A stretch of DNA of 64,000 bases from Apostichopus japonicus (GCF_037975245.1 NC_092574.1:27574713-27638712); one strand, 5' to 3'; positions 13,396-24,803 are shown, numbered from the stretch's first letter. Notes: a model not told the origin generated them from the letters alone. Numbers and translations: made by a program.

Positions 13396-14265
13396 TTTGC
13401 ATCCGCCGAGGACATAGGGGACCGATTTTTGGATATTGGACATGATGAGAAGGCATATAACCTGCCACTTAATGATCTGTTTTTGTAATGACTTCGAAGT
13501 CACTGATAATTTAGTTTATTGAGAAGGAAAAAATGCATGTGGGCCGTGTAGAGTTTAAAGATAATCTCGACGGAGAATTAAAAATGTTCATGCTACAGCA
13601 TATAGTTGAATTTATAGTGAAGCTGATGATTGAAGAGTTTGATAGGCTGGATGTTCCAGACGACATAAATTTGGAAGATACAATTGTTGAAAAACATGAG
13701 GAACAAATTCTAAGATATGTAGCAGGTTATGTGCCATTTGCCCTTAATAAACGTTACATGAAAGTTAAGAGTACTCTGAATGCTTTAATATTTTTACAGT
13801 GCTTAAAATTTATGTCTGTTGCAGGTGAAGGTCACAGTTTTTTGGATTACAGTAAAGCCTGGGTGGAAAAACAAAATAGAGGTGGATTACTCTTAGTTAA
13901 TGATAATATCTTCATGTTTTTCAAGACTGGAATTTCAGACAAAGCAAATTTTAAACATGAAGACCTTGCTTATTTTGAGAAATAAAAATGTGAAAGACCA
14001 TCTTCTGCAAAAACTTCTGCAACACAAGCCAGTTCAGAATCGGTGGGCAGATCTTGTTAAAGAATTGTTAAACGAGGACTTAAGTGGGCACTGGGCAGTT
14101 AGTTGCTTCAAATTTCATACGTTTGTTGTTTATTGGGTAAAATTAAAAGTAAATGCTTTTGTTAGAATGTACATGGAGATAAGTAAAAAAAAAAGGATGA
14201 CTTCATGTAGCAAGAAAGGAGAGAAACCATTAAGAAAAGAATTGGCAAGTGAAAGCAAGGAGTGA
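13396..14265 (+). pseudogene. P-element-like transposase, C-terminal fragment with frameshift
   Basis: The main open frame runs 13533-13985 (150 codons) and the rest continues in the +1 frame to 14265, so one frameshift lies near 13975-13990. The first frame has YVAGYV at residues 62-67 and WVEKQNRGGLLLV at 110-122, followed by a phenylalanine-rich stretch. This spacing resembles the AGYV and SRGGL motifs of the C-terminal part of P-type and THAP9-like transposases. The second frame has a helical segment (KFHTFVVYWVKLKVN) and a lysine-rich tail. A further short coding piece (FASAEDIGDRFLDIGHDE) lies at 13396-13488 in another frame. The fragment sits only 0.5-0.65 kb from the left inverted end, so the N-terminal THAP and catalytic parts are missing. 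A host gene derived from a transposase is possible but unlikely given the breaks. Confidence 0.6.
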
Positions 14266-15560
14266 AACTGAGAGTAACATGATTGGTATCTATATATGTT
14301 GATTTTATGATAATTATGTATTGTTGTATACTTACATAGTTCGTTTGTTCTTTCAATGGCAAACCTCATCTTTCAAGCTTATAACAAGTTTTCTTTAGTT
14401 CAGAGAAATATAGTGGGACTAGAATATTGTCAGATTTGTACAAATTGAAAGTTTAAACTTTGTTGTGATTATTTGTTTCCTTGTAAATTTTATTGATGGT
14501 CAAAGGTGACACATGATTTCTCTTCAACACCACCTACTGTAGGTCTGGTAGGTAGGACACCATCCGCTCTAAATTAGCCTATGGCAGCATCGCCCACAAA
14601 ACAAACAAAACAAAACAAAACTCACCTTCGCAATATTTACACCCTCTTGAAAGAAGCACTTTAGCTCAGCATGGACGATTTTAAACTTTCCACTTCATCC
14701 CTTTCTTTCTCTGTTGGCAAAGCTTAGTCTTCTCTACACCCCAATATCCTCACCAGCATTTAGAATCCTTCCCACAATTTTCACAGATGCCCAACTCCCT
14801 ATCTCTCAAAAGTAAAACCCTCATACTACCTTTGGCATTTGGAGCTCCATAAACTCACCATCAATACCATCACACTGGTTCCTTCTCTTGACCCACCTTC
14901 ACTCCTTATGACACCCACTAACCCCCCCCCCCCATCCCACCACCTTCCTAGGCCTTGTGCCAGCAAAATTAAAATGTATTTAGCTACATGAGTTTACTTA
15001 TATTGACATAATTCGAGCACAAAATGTGATTTTAATCCCCCATGGGCACAATGTAACCATTAGTAACAGCCAGGATGGCACCTCCTTTTAGTCGCTTGAC
15101 CACTGCACTCTGGTTGACAACTTGGCTATTCAATTTTATGCATATGATTATAAGGGCACCTTCCCTACACTACCTTTGCTATTTCTATCATCATATTGCT
15201 AAGCAGTGTAAACTATAGGGCTGTGAAATAATGAGAGCTGGCAAAAAACAGAACAGCAAGTTAGAGTTCCTTTACTGTATATATTGTACTAAACAAAAGG
15301 AAAATAAAACTACTTCACAAGATAACATGAAAACTATACAAGGTCAAATCACCACATTGTTATTTAAATATACTGTGCTAGTTCCACCAATAAATAATCT
15401 AGAGCACATGGACAAATGACAATGTTCTTCTGACAGAAATCCCCACTTTAAGTACTAGTACAACAAAAGTACAAATAAAAATTTAAAATACTGTGAAATA
15501 AATCTACTGTAGTGCTATACAGAACAATCAAATCAGTTTGAGTTCATTTACAGTACTGTA

Positions 15561-15877
15561 CAGTGGTGTAGACAGTGTGGGGCGAGTCCCCCCCTCCCCA
15601 CAGAATTTTTTGGGGACGTGAGTGGCGACGGTGAAAAATCATAGGGAGCAAAAAAACTATTTAAATGTACTCCTCTTAGTACACAAATTCAGTTGAAAGA
15701 ATGGAAACGATAACACCCCCTTTGCATCTTAAGCTTTTTTTTAAACAACATTTTTCAGGGGAGGAGGATGCCCCTTATACCCTCCCCAGGACGTCGTTCC
15801 ACCGCTTAGTGCCTGAAAATGGGGACAGAAATTTGACTTTGCCCCCACCCCATACCAGAAACCTGGCTATGTCCCTG
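15561..15877. mobile_element. hAT-like MITE, 317 bp, nested in the P element
   Basis: The left end CAGTGGTGTAGACAG and the inverted right end CAGGGACATAGCCAGG are similar. Perfect 8-bp target duplications GTACTGTA occur at 15553-15560 and 15878-15885. An 8-bp duplication with CAGNGG-type ends is diagnostic of the hAT superfamily. Short C- and G-rich blocks next to the ends are complementary. It was inserted after the P element and so dates it. Confidence 0.85.
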
Positions 15878-15885
15878 GTACTGTA

Positions 15886-17973
15886 TTAATCAAAGAAAAC
15901 ATTTATGCAAAAGATATTGCAAAATCTATAGAACATTAACTCATTATTACAATTTACCAGTTCCATGAAAAAATAAAATAAATTCTGTTACTTCATATGG
16001 AAATGTACTGAAAAATTGTTCCATACATAAGTGAAAAAGTTGGTTTAACTGCGATCTGCTTCCTCCTCTTTTTGGCCTTTTGTGGCAGTTACAACGTAAT
16101 GAACTGATTGCCTTGGAACTTGCAACCATCAAGGACAAAACATTGTGCCCAATATCCATGCATGGTAGCCCTGTTTAGTTTTTGGTGCCTTGTCACTTGG
16201 GATGGTCTTTGAGCTGCCACATAATCATCACAATGTTCTTAAGCGTTCCCGATGGGCACTAGTCATACCTTGAGAAAAAGAAATGGCCAAAGTGTAAGCA
16301 ACTTAACATTATGTTTTAATTCACATGTACTTTTACTTCCCACATAAAGTAAATGTTTTTTCCAAATGGGTCAATAAACTTATTGAATAAAACAGAAGGA
16401 AATCTTACTTTTGGGCATCAATGGTACTTGATACTTATACTATTGCTTTTCTTTTTTCGTTTTCGACCTGTGTAAGCCGAATTTCCTATTGTGGACAATA
16501 CCTTCAAATTTAAATTCAATCAATGCAGTGATGTAACACTGTGGCCCAGTGCAGTCGGTTCTTTGTAGTACCGTAAGGGACATAAATACAGTAGGTTGAT
16601 ATTTTATTGCACAATTGCAGTTCAATCCAATGCATCTGGTTTGCAATGGAATCTACCTAAACTCCTACTTTATGAACATTTTCAAGGAGCCAATATAGTC
16701 AGGACAGGGGCCTGCACATAACTATTTAGAAAATTATCCATATTTTCAAGGGCATTGGGCTTAGAGCCTGCATGGATTTGGAGACCTATCATAAGAACCC
16801 CACAACAGCATTGCATATAGGCTTATGGTTTGTATTTTTTATTTACTGGTGTGTGGGTCACATTGCCACAGCAGCAACTACCCCTGCCTACACATGGTCT
16901 ATGTAATGTAACTTAATCCACTAGGCCCAATCTAGCACAGGGCATGAACCACAAAAATATTAGGCCAATCGAACAAATATAAATCAAGCAATCGAACAGA
17001 GATTCTTCTTATGTTGGATACTGACCCAGGGTTACTGGCAATGTAAAGGCTTAATGTAGCCCTTGAATCTCAGTTAAGTGTTCACAACATGTCTTACAAT
17101 AAGTATTTTCATTCACACTTGAGATTGGCCAAGTTAGGGTTTAGTATTATTTATATTATAGGCCAAGGCTCCGACCCTAACAGTAACACTTAATATAATT
17201 ATGCCTAGCCTAGGGCCAGGGGACTACAATTTTAACCCTCATGAAATGGGCTAATGTTCATATATTTTAAGCATCATTATTAAAATCACTTTGAAAACAA
17301 TTACTCTTGGACTGCATCCGTGTCATTGTGCAAGTTATCACAGACGCCATTTTGTGCAACCTGTAATTTCGGCAGTCAGAGTGAAAATACATAGCAAATT
17401 CTAAGTCGAATAGCATTTTCGTACATACCCGTACACTATCCAGTCGTTGTACACTGTGAACAATAGGTCGTCCTAAGCACATAACACGATGGAATTCTAT
17501 CCGGAGATGTCCGGAAAGCGAGAAAATCCGCGAAAAACAGGGCAGTTTTTCGGACGAAGTCAATAAAATCTGAATCTTGAAAAACAAGGCTAACTCAGTG
17601 AATGTTTCGTGCAACGATATCGGGTTTCTTTTAGACCAAAGATATAGCTTTTAGCGTTGGACTTAATCAGATTTTAATCTCGAAGCTGTCACCATGGAGC
17701 GAGAAAACAGAACTAAACATGCACTTGACGCACTTTGAACTTTAGGACATGCATATTCATAAGCTTTATTTTTACACAACCAGTCGTTTTCTCCATTTGC
17801 GGCGGTTACAATGATGCAAGATCAAAGGAGCTCTCGCGGTCGCTTCGCACTGCCCGATGTAACATGATCGCTACTGATATTAGTCGCGAAACTCAGCGGG
17901 GTGGTTAAGGCGATGATTGATTGTTTTACGGACATTAGAGAGTGGGTTTTCTCCTTCTGTTTATAGCTCCATG
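15886..17973. other. Right part of the P element, non-coding
   Basis: Nothing recognisable as coding. The 115-codon minus-strand frame at 17267-17614 shows no known domain. The CpG content rises toward the right end (about 17340-17900), which resembles the left end region 12950-13350. These may be the element's subterminal binding regions. Confidence 0.4.
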
Positions 17974-17980
17974 GTCATAG

Positions 17981-19417
17981 CTAGCTGGTCTCCAATTGTG
18001 GTGGATTAGTTGAAGTCATAATGTTGTGAGACCTTGTCCTCTTTTTGTTCTCATATCTTGATATCTAATGACAACAATTCTTCCAGCGGGGCTCCTTTTC
18101 GTCAGCTCAAGGCCTCACTAATAGGAGACCTGCTGATTTTTCTTTTGTAATAAAAATACTTCCTTTCATTTAGGGGAAACTGCTCATAGAAAAATGATAA
18201 TGAATTTGATCAGTTGCGTGTGATATTCTCAGTACAGTGTTCTCTTTTGATGCTGGTGGTTTCTAACCTTCTTGCCACATTAATTGCATCATGTTAGTCA
18301 GTCATTAGCGCCAGTCATCCTGTTCATAAAAGTTTCTTTTTTCGTCGCCCAGTTATTTCTTTCACCAAACAGGCCTTCTATTTTAGCTCTAATCGACGGC
18401 TTAAGATCTTTCTCCCTCGATGATTACCCTTTTGGCAGGCTTAATATCACTCATTGTTTGCAAATGGCTTTGTCAGAACCCACTTTATTGCTCCTTTGTT
18501 AGCACTTTGTTCAGTTTCTCTCTTGCTTTGTAAATATCTGCATGAAACTGTGAAAGTTTACAACCTAGTTAAAGCAAGCAGCGTTTGTTGTCAGTGATCT
18601 GGTTTGCGGTTCAGGTTGAGGAGAGGGTACTGCATCTGTTTGTTGAACTGACACAGCTTTACTCAGGTGTTGATTGGACAGTTAATACTTCAATGCAAAC
18701 TTGTAGAGAATTTGCTTGGCGGATGAGTGGAACAGTAGGCGTGTTGAAGGGATTAGCACGAACTGTAGTGATAGCTTGATTTGTTCATGAAGTTCTGTAC
18801 AACTGTTCATTGGAACAAGTGGCCAGGAGTGAATAAGGAGCTAACAGGGAAGTGTGTGTTAATCACTCTTGAAGCAGCTTACTTTCCCTTTAGGAGATCC
18901 TGTTTTATTGACTGCAATCAACATACACACCACCAGTTTGACTAACTATGTACTATGGATATGTTCCTAACAAATCTGTGCATTCCTGAAGTTTAAGTAA
19001 TTCTTAATCAGTATATTGATTAATGGCTCAAGCAGGTTGATATTGCTGCAAAAGTATGATACTGTATTTTTCGACTTGCTGGTAATTGACTTACAACTCT
19101 TCACCTACTGGATCATTGGCAGTCTTGAATTGGTTTGAATTCAATCAAAGTTTTGCACTTTATTTTCTGTGAAGTTTCTTTGCTTGGAGCAGTTAATGCA
19201 ATTTCAAGGTGCTCATTTTCTCCAAAATTAATTTGGAAGATTTTCTACCAGTCGGTAAGTAGCTGAGTATGAAATTTTTTAATGAGAGGGGTTGAAAGAT
19301 TTACAATGGTTGATTTCAAAAGCTGAATTTATAAGCATTAGTATACAGCAACAAGATTTCTGAACCAGAGATTATTTAAGTCTGGTTTACCCTTGTACGA
19401 ACTAATTTTTGTTACAG
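17981..19417. other. Probable intron or 5' region
   Basis: No firm gene. A possible exon starts after TTTGCGGTTCAG at 18614 and stays open to 18779 (listed separately). The rest shows no repeat. Confidence 0.35.
18615..18779 (+). CDS. Possible exon, unrecognised helical peptide
   Basis: After a plausible acceptor (TTTGCGGTTCAG) the frame stays open for 54 codons to a stop at 18779. It begins VEERVLHLFVELTQLY and is leucine-rich and helical in character. Possible donors are GTAGGC after GGAACA and GTAGTG after CGAACT. There is no other support. It could be part of the transcript that includes the exons at 19.5-20.4 kb, or simply an open stretch of untranslated sequence. Confidence 0.22.
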   Translation, partial: VEERVLHLFVELTQLYSGVDWTVNTSMQTCREFAWRMSGTVGVLKGLARTVVIA

Positions 19418-19510
19418 GATTGTGACTTGTTATACAATCACATCCAATCAGTACATCGTACATATAGCGTTGCAATATACTGTGTCCAAATTGTGGAGTG
19501 TACCCTTTCC

Positions 19511-19633
19511 ATGAAAACTAACAGTAAGCAATTCACAAGGATCGTAAGTTTTTCGTCGCTGAAATTTTTAAAATGGATTATAGGGATGACTCTGTTAGCA
19601 GTTTTAGTTTTATTGTTGTCTAACATGAAACTG
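19511..19633 (+). CDS. First coding exon of a type II membrane protein (signal anchor)
   Basis: An exon with acceptor TTTTTGTTACAG (ending 19417) and donor GTAAGG (from 19634) contains one good start, ATGAAAACTAAC at 19511. It codes for 41 residues and ends in phase 0. The peptide has a short basic cytoplasmic head, KFLKW, and a membrane segment IIGMTLLAVLVLLL, followed by a short luminal start SNMKL. This architecture is typical of type II Golgi enzymes such as sulfotransferases and glycosyltransferases, and also of other anchored proteins. The next exon at 20290 matches in phase. Bases 19418-19510 would be 5' untranslated. No catalytic exon was found downstream, so the enzyme class is not established. 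Confidence 0.5.
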
Positions 19634-19789
19634 GTAAGGTATTGAAGGTACGCGATGTATCAAATGGTGCTTCGGAGACCAAAGTTTCTTTAGCTATGGG
19701 CTGACAAAGGAAGTCGCAAGTACTACATATACAAAAAATTCAGACAAATAAATTATTACCATTTTGTAAACTTTCGCTGTTGTGAAATG

Positions 19790-19890
19790 AAATATAATAA
19801 TAATAATAATAAATGAGACTTATATAGCGCCAAATCAGTAAACAAAAGTTACTGCTCAAAGCGCTTTACAAAGAAAGTAAATTAATTATT
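19790..19890. repeat. (TAA)n microsatellite and TATATAGCGCC/AAGCGCTTTACA motif repeat
   Basis: A short TAA microsatellite is followed by ACTTATATAGCGCC and, 30 bp on, CTCAAAGCGCTTTACA. This paired motif is one I associate with dispersed repeats of aquatic animals. Element type not determined. Confidence 0.35.
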
Positions 19891-20289
19891 AATTATAAAT
19901 TAATTAAATATTCTACGGTGCAATGTGTAATTAGGACAGGAAATTGATAATGTCTAGACGCATAAATCTCAAGCAAAATGGCAGCAGGTGAAAAGCTATG
20001 TAGAACAACGAAGGATAACATAGAAGTCAGGGGTGGCAAAAACCTGGGGGAGGGGCTAATGGGAGTGGATGAAAGTTTTGGATTTAATAACGCCCCGAGA
20101 TGTAATATGGTGCAATATGGTTACGTGCCAGTACTTGTTGTGTATTTGAAAATGTAATTATGCTATCTGCATAAAAGTGTATCAAGATTAATTATGCAAA
20201 ATAAAAAGTAACAAATGGAATTAAATAAGAAAGTGAAAATGCAAGAAACATATCTGTGTGTCCCTTCGTTGACTGTTTGCTTGTTACAG

Positions 20290-20364
20290 TACAAGCAACA
20301 GTTGCAAGGGCTAAGATTGTGCAGCAAGAATGTTTACAGTTTGGGACTACAGGGAGTGGTCAGG
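20290..20364 (+). CDS. Second exon of the type II membrane protein (stem region)
   Basis: The exon is preceded by GCTTGTTACAG and followed by donor GTAGAC. It is exactly 25 codons, phase 0 on both sides, and reads YKQQLQGLRLCSKNVYSFG followed by TTGSGQ. Joined to the anchor exon at 19633 it would extend the luminal stem, which is the usual place for a polar, low-complexity segment. The next exon should also begin in phase 0. I could not identify it with confidence. Confidence 0.42.
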
Positions 20365-22075
20365 TAGACAAGATGAACAGTAGCAGCGGGAATATCGGTA
20401 TTCTCGAGTTTGCATGTACTGTCTGGGTCGGTATTTTAATAAGGTATTATTTTTACCAGGTATTCAAGGTTGTTTTGGATATACCAGGTATTTTGGTATC
20501 TTCGTTGAGGACAGATTTCAATACCGCTGATATGATTTATTTTGATTGACTTAGCTGAATTCTTACTGATTTTAAATTCCTCAATATTTTGTAACCTTTT
20601 TCTTCAATACCATGTAAGAAGTAACTTTGGAAATTAAATAAAACGTGATAATTTTGCTGTTGGTTATTTGCAGCGAAACATTTTGTAGTTAAACTAATGG
20701 GATTTCATTACCAAATAGATCGAAAATTGAACTCAAAAACATGTTTTATTACTACTGTACATTTTGCAGCCTCCAATATATCTGAAAACACATCAATTAC
20801 CAATCTGTAGTTGTCTGCCCTGGTGTCAGTTCTGTAGAAACCTAATCTGTTGCCAGTACATTTGACCTTGGGGTCAGCTTTAATACCTCTCCAAGTGAAA
20901 AACAAGATCCTGATCCTGTTGTGTTGTGTTCTCAAATGTAAAAACAATGTCTAATTTCATCAATTATTGCTCTAGGAACGATAAACTTGGGTATTCAACT
21001 TAAGTGCAAATTAGACCGAAGCACATTACAGTACCTTCAATTGTGGACCATAAACTTATCTGTGTTGCAAGAAGCTGTTCACATCTTGATCACTTAATAT
21101 GATCCTCTAAATGGCTGTAGTGAGACAAATTCTTAGTTATGTTGAGGGATATCCAGTGTCATGTGTGAATATTATATGACAGGGTGCACAGGTAAAACAA
21201 CTTGGTGACAAAGAATGACAAAACTATTGCACAATTAGAAGCTTAATAGTTGAGGGGATTTACAGGTCGACACTTAGTGCAAGATAAAGCTTAAAGTGCA
21301 GTTATATATGATTGTAATGAGACAATTGCAAGTATCATTTCAGGATATTAAGTTGAACAATAGTGGAGACAACTCTGATTGCTTTTATTGTGGTTGGCAT
21401 GCAGTATTGTCAGGTGAAGTCTGATCTTATCTGGCAAGGATATTCAATGCTTCCATTGTTGATCACTGTGCTTGACTTAACCCAGGTGAACACTGGCTTT
21501 GGAAATTAGTCTGTGGGTGGGCTAACAATCAAGTACTATACAATTATTCTACACTTCAATACACTTCAATATTATCATTTTTCATTCTTTGTTTTCAGTA
21601 CAAACATATCAGTATTCAATCATTTATCTACAATAACCATCCAGTTACCAACTTATGCATCACCTTGGATAAGAACAATAATAATTAATAATCAAGGTCT
21701 CTACCTATATGTGCAACGTGTAGGTCAAATGCAATAAAGTGTAGTCTTACTGCAAACGAAGCTTAGTAAGAAACTAAATAATAAAAAAAAATCTTTCTTA
21801 TTATAATTTCAATTCAGTCATATTAATCTTGCAATACTAGTACACATTGACACTGAATGAACAATCAGTAGTGTCATTGAAAGAGAGGGTGAAATGGAAA
21901 TATTTATATGAATCATCGTTTGCTATACACTTGTTGCTTTCCAATGATACCCAATTTTGTCAAACCAAGCTTACATCCTTGAGGAATAAACGATCAAACA
22001 ATCGAGGGTAATAAAAACTTTCTAACAATTGTTGTATATACGGTAATGCGGCGTTACATCAGTAGAGGAACTCAG
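20365..22075. other. Intron or intergenic DNA
   Basis: No coding support; open frames at 20256, 20708 and 21513 lack splice or domain evidence. A single copy of the repeat unit found at 24.9-25.3 kb (GAATGAACAATCAGTAG) lies at about 21830-21880. Confidence 0.4.
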
Positions 22076-22203
22076 CTCACTTCCGGGACGCTATGTTTAC
22101 ATTCTTGATCGTCTGAGAACACACAGTTGCAGTGCTCTGTAGTAATTGAGATTTGGAGTTTGGAGTTTTGCTTTTACGTAAATTTATCTCGTAACTGTTA
22201 AAT
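22076..22203 (+). promoter_or_regulatory. Probable promoter/5' UTR of the THAP gene
   Basis: CpG-containing sequence directly upstream of the THAP start codon. It carries CACTTCCGGGACG at about 22079-22090, a match to the ETS/GABP core CCGGAAGT on the opposite strand, as often seen in TATA-less promoters. No TATA box. Assignment rests on position and motif only. Confidence 0.35.
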
Positions 22204-22668
22204 ATGCCGAGCCAATGTGTGGTTGCAGGTTGCTCCACCACAAGTAAAGACAGATTTCACCTGCACGCTTTTCCAAAAGACAGGCACGTAGCCAGGAATT
22301 TGCCAAGGGAGGGGCGAAACTGTAGATTTGGCATTGCAACATATCTAAGCGTAGCGCCACCATGGTTGGCGCGAAGCGTACAAGAAAATTTAGGCTGAAA
22401 ATGCCTCCCAGATTGCTGGAAATGGCACTTCCCAGGCCTTGTAAGTTGCATCTTAGCAGTTTCTCTTTTGAAAATACTAGGGATATCATAAAAACATTTA
22501 AAAAAAATAATAAAAATATGCTCAAGGGGGGGAGCTGCCCCATTCGCCCCCCCCCCTTGGCTACGCGCCTGCCAAAAGATGACAGAAATCGAAGAATTTA
22601 GACACAACTCGTGCAAAACACTACACATACGCAACTATATGAGTGCCTGTGGGCTATAGATACTATTG
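22204..22668 (+). pseudogene. THAP zinc-finger exon disrupted by a hAT MITE
   Basis: The start codon opens MPSQCVVAGCSTTSKD followed by RFHLHAFPKD. This is the N-terminal half of a THAP (C2CH) DNA-binding domain, with C-x4-C, a conserved histidine and the FPKD turn. At FPKD the frame is interrupted by a 291-bp MITE (22281-22571) flanked by 8-bp duplications of CCAAAAGA. The exon resumes after the element with DRNRRI, then TAG where the family has the conserved tryptophan, then TQLVQNT. So besides the insertion there is a TGG-to-TAG type change. THAP domains occur in host transcription regulators and in P and Kolobok transposases; which this was cannot be told from one half domain. The gene is very likely dead at this locus. 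Confidence 0.7.
22281..22571. mobile_element. hAT MITE inserted in the THAP exon, 291 bp
   Basis: Ends are CAGGCACGTAGCCAGG and, inverted, CAGGCGCGTAGCCAAGG. The target duplication CCAAAAGA is perfect (22273-22280 and 22572-22579). The interior shares long blocks with 27256-27480 and partly with 26110-26220: GCGTAGCGC, GGAAATGGCACTTC and CAGGCCTTGTAAGTTGCATC. G-rich and C-rich blocks lie next to the right end. No coding capacity. Confidence 0.92.
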
Positions 22669-22845
22669 CCAAATTATTTGTAATGACCATAGCCTAGGCC
22701 TCATCGCTGCAGCAAATGATGATTTTTTTTTATAAGTTACCTAATATTTTGCACAAAACTTAAAGCCAGTTGGTTTTAGAACAATCAATGCTTGATCTGC
22801 AATTTTTCTTTTGTGGTAAAACTGGCATTGTGTTATGATTTTACG

Positions 22846-24576
22846 TAGTGTTGCTACGATAATCGTTTGCAATATCGGCAGCATATCGGTATCGGTGAAA
22901 TTTTGCCTAATTGCCGATAACAGCAAACCGATATTGAACTTTTTTTTACAGCAGAGCTACTTATTTATACTTGCAATGATTTGTTAAACTGCTTAAGACG
23001 ATCCATTTCTTTAGCGTCAGTTAAACTCAGATTCATTTTCGATTAATATCCATGGATACCTGACCCTCCTAAACCTATAAAAACACGTCTACGGCGCGCG
23101 AATATAACCAATGACCTTCGTGAACCTTGGCCGACACATAGCATTAGTGCAGCATACATACACTGTACTAACCATTCATTTTCTCAAAGGCCTCCGTGAA
23201 AACCTTGAACATGATGCATAACTGCACTTGTTCAATTTCCCGCGAACACAATGCCGATTTCCCGCCGGTGTTCGCCCAGCGAACACGCCGAGCACGCGTA
23301 GCGTGCGAGCATAAAGGCGTGGTGTCCAGGGGCCCGCCTTAGGGCCTTGGTGGGGTCATGGGGTAGAACCCCTTGTTGGGATCTTGGGGGCTAAAGCAGT
23401 TGAGGATGCAAAATACTTTTGTTATTTAAATTGTTATGAAACAGATGAAAATTTTAAAATGACAAGTTAGAGTAACTATATTATGTTATAAAATGAAAAG
23501 AGATTTAATCTGTCTTTCAATCTTTAAAAAGTGCAACTTACAAAACTTCCGATATTATGAAACAAACAACGTTCAGCAAAGCCCTGTTTCTAGACTGCCT
23601 AACAATGAATAGCGTGCACAATGCGTACATTTTTACAACTGCAGTCTTTAACCCTATACCCAACTAACGCCGTACATGTGCTGCGAATTTTCCCAGGTAC
23701 CTTCCCAAACACACTGTGAGCTCATCCCCTGTGTAACACCTGTTTGTTGACATTTTTTGGCAAGTTGCCAGGGAACTTTTCAGTTACGTGAGATCCGTAA
23801 CCGCCGAGGTGGTTAGGCTATTTGCTATACAATTAACTATGGTAGGATATTATTTTTTCCATATTTTTGGAAATTCTAGAAAATACTCTCTTTTTCCCCC
23901 GCTTAAAAACAGATGTGGTCTTATGGTTTATTCATAAATGGGTGTACTAGAGCCTTGTTTACATGACATTAGTTGCATTTAGTATGATATGCCAGTTTTG
24001 CGTGAATTTTTCGAAAGTGTCTTGCTCGATCTTTCGTAATATTTGAAAGGTGTACCACCTTACTTTCCGTACACAATTGGTCATTTCTCTACTGAGATTC
24101 ATTTTTTTTTTTTCTCTATACGGTCAAGTGAATAAGTTGTACATTGAGTATAAACTCAATAAATTGTAACTTTTACATTGTGATAGACAGTTTGTAACCT
24201 AATTAAGATGCAATTTTGCAAGCGTATACGTTAACACTGTAGCTACGTGTAAGTCTTTACGATGTTAAGGCTCATATTTACTGCGTCCATTTTATTATCG
24301 TGTGCAGCGCTGCAGTGAAAAAGATTCTGGTTGGATTTCAATTACCATTCTCTTTTTCAAAATCAGGAAAAAAGTCATTCTTTTCAACTTTGGACAAAAG
24401 GAAAACAAAACACCATAATTTGTGGTTTACTTGAAGATTTACATGACTAAAAGTATGATTTTGCCTTCATTTTGTCTGATAAAAAATATCGGTATCGTAT
24501 CGGTATCGGACCAATATTGGGATGATAATATCGGATATCGGCCAAAACCGATATTGGTGATATCAGCGCAACACTA
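22846..24576. mobile_element. hAT-like transposon, 1.73 kb, non-coding
   Basis: The left end TAGTGTTGCTACGATAATCG and inverted right end TAGTGTTGCGCTGATATCAC share the first nine bases. Perfect 8-bp duplications ATTTTACG flank it at 22838-22845 and 24577-24584. Both subterminal regions are dense in TATCGG words (CATATCGGTATCGGTG; GTATCGTATCGGTATCGG), likely transposase-binding arrays. The interior has no open frame of note. A GC-rich patch at 23265-23400 (GCGTAGCGTGCGAGC, GGGGCCCGCC) may be a nested fragment of another element. Confidence 0.9.
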
Positions 24577-24803
24577 ATTTTACGTAACAGTTGAATGATA
24601 CAATTACACAGGCTAGCCTGTTATACAACGTCTATTAGTTAGGTCTAGACCCCATGTTAACACTACTAGTAGGCCTACTATAGGGTTGCACTTGCACTAT
24701 ACAAAATGTCACATTTTCCTTGCACTGTAAGTAACAAAATTCTAGAAGCTTCGCTACAAAGTTAAGTAGCGGGATCATCGACATTCGAGATAATTTAAAT
24801 CAT

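Larger units (their letters stand above)
12875..17973. mobile_element. P-superfamily DNA transposon, 5.1 kb, degenerate
   Basis: The two ends are perfect 33-bp inverted repeats starting CATGGAGCTATAAACAGAAG and ending ...AACCCACT. The Drosophila P element also has roughly 31-bp ends beginning CATG. A direct repeat GTCATAG flanks both ends (12868-12874 and 17974-17980), close to the 7-8 bp target duplication known for P elements. Inside, near the left end, lies a frameshifted C-terminal transposase fragment (13396-14265). The rest is non-coding and contains a nested hAT MITE at 15561-15877. I see no THAP domain or central catalytic region inside, so this copy cannot encode a full transposase. 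Perfect ends despite a dead gene suggest it was moved in trans. Confidence 0.8.

Noticed and set aside
17267-17614. 115-codon minus-strand frame near the right end of the P element
   Set aside because: No THAP, catalytic or other motif, no splice support; judged random.
22257-22634. 125- and 119-codon minus-strand frames over the MITE
   Set aside because: They run through the hAT MITE and its C-rich end; opposite to the THAP exon and without domains.
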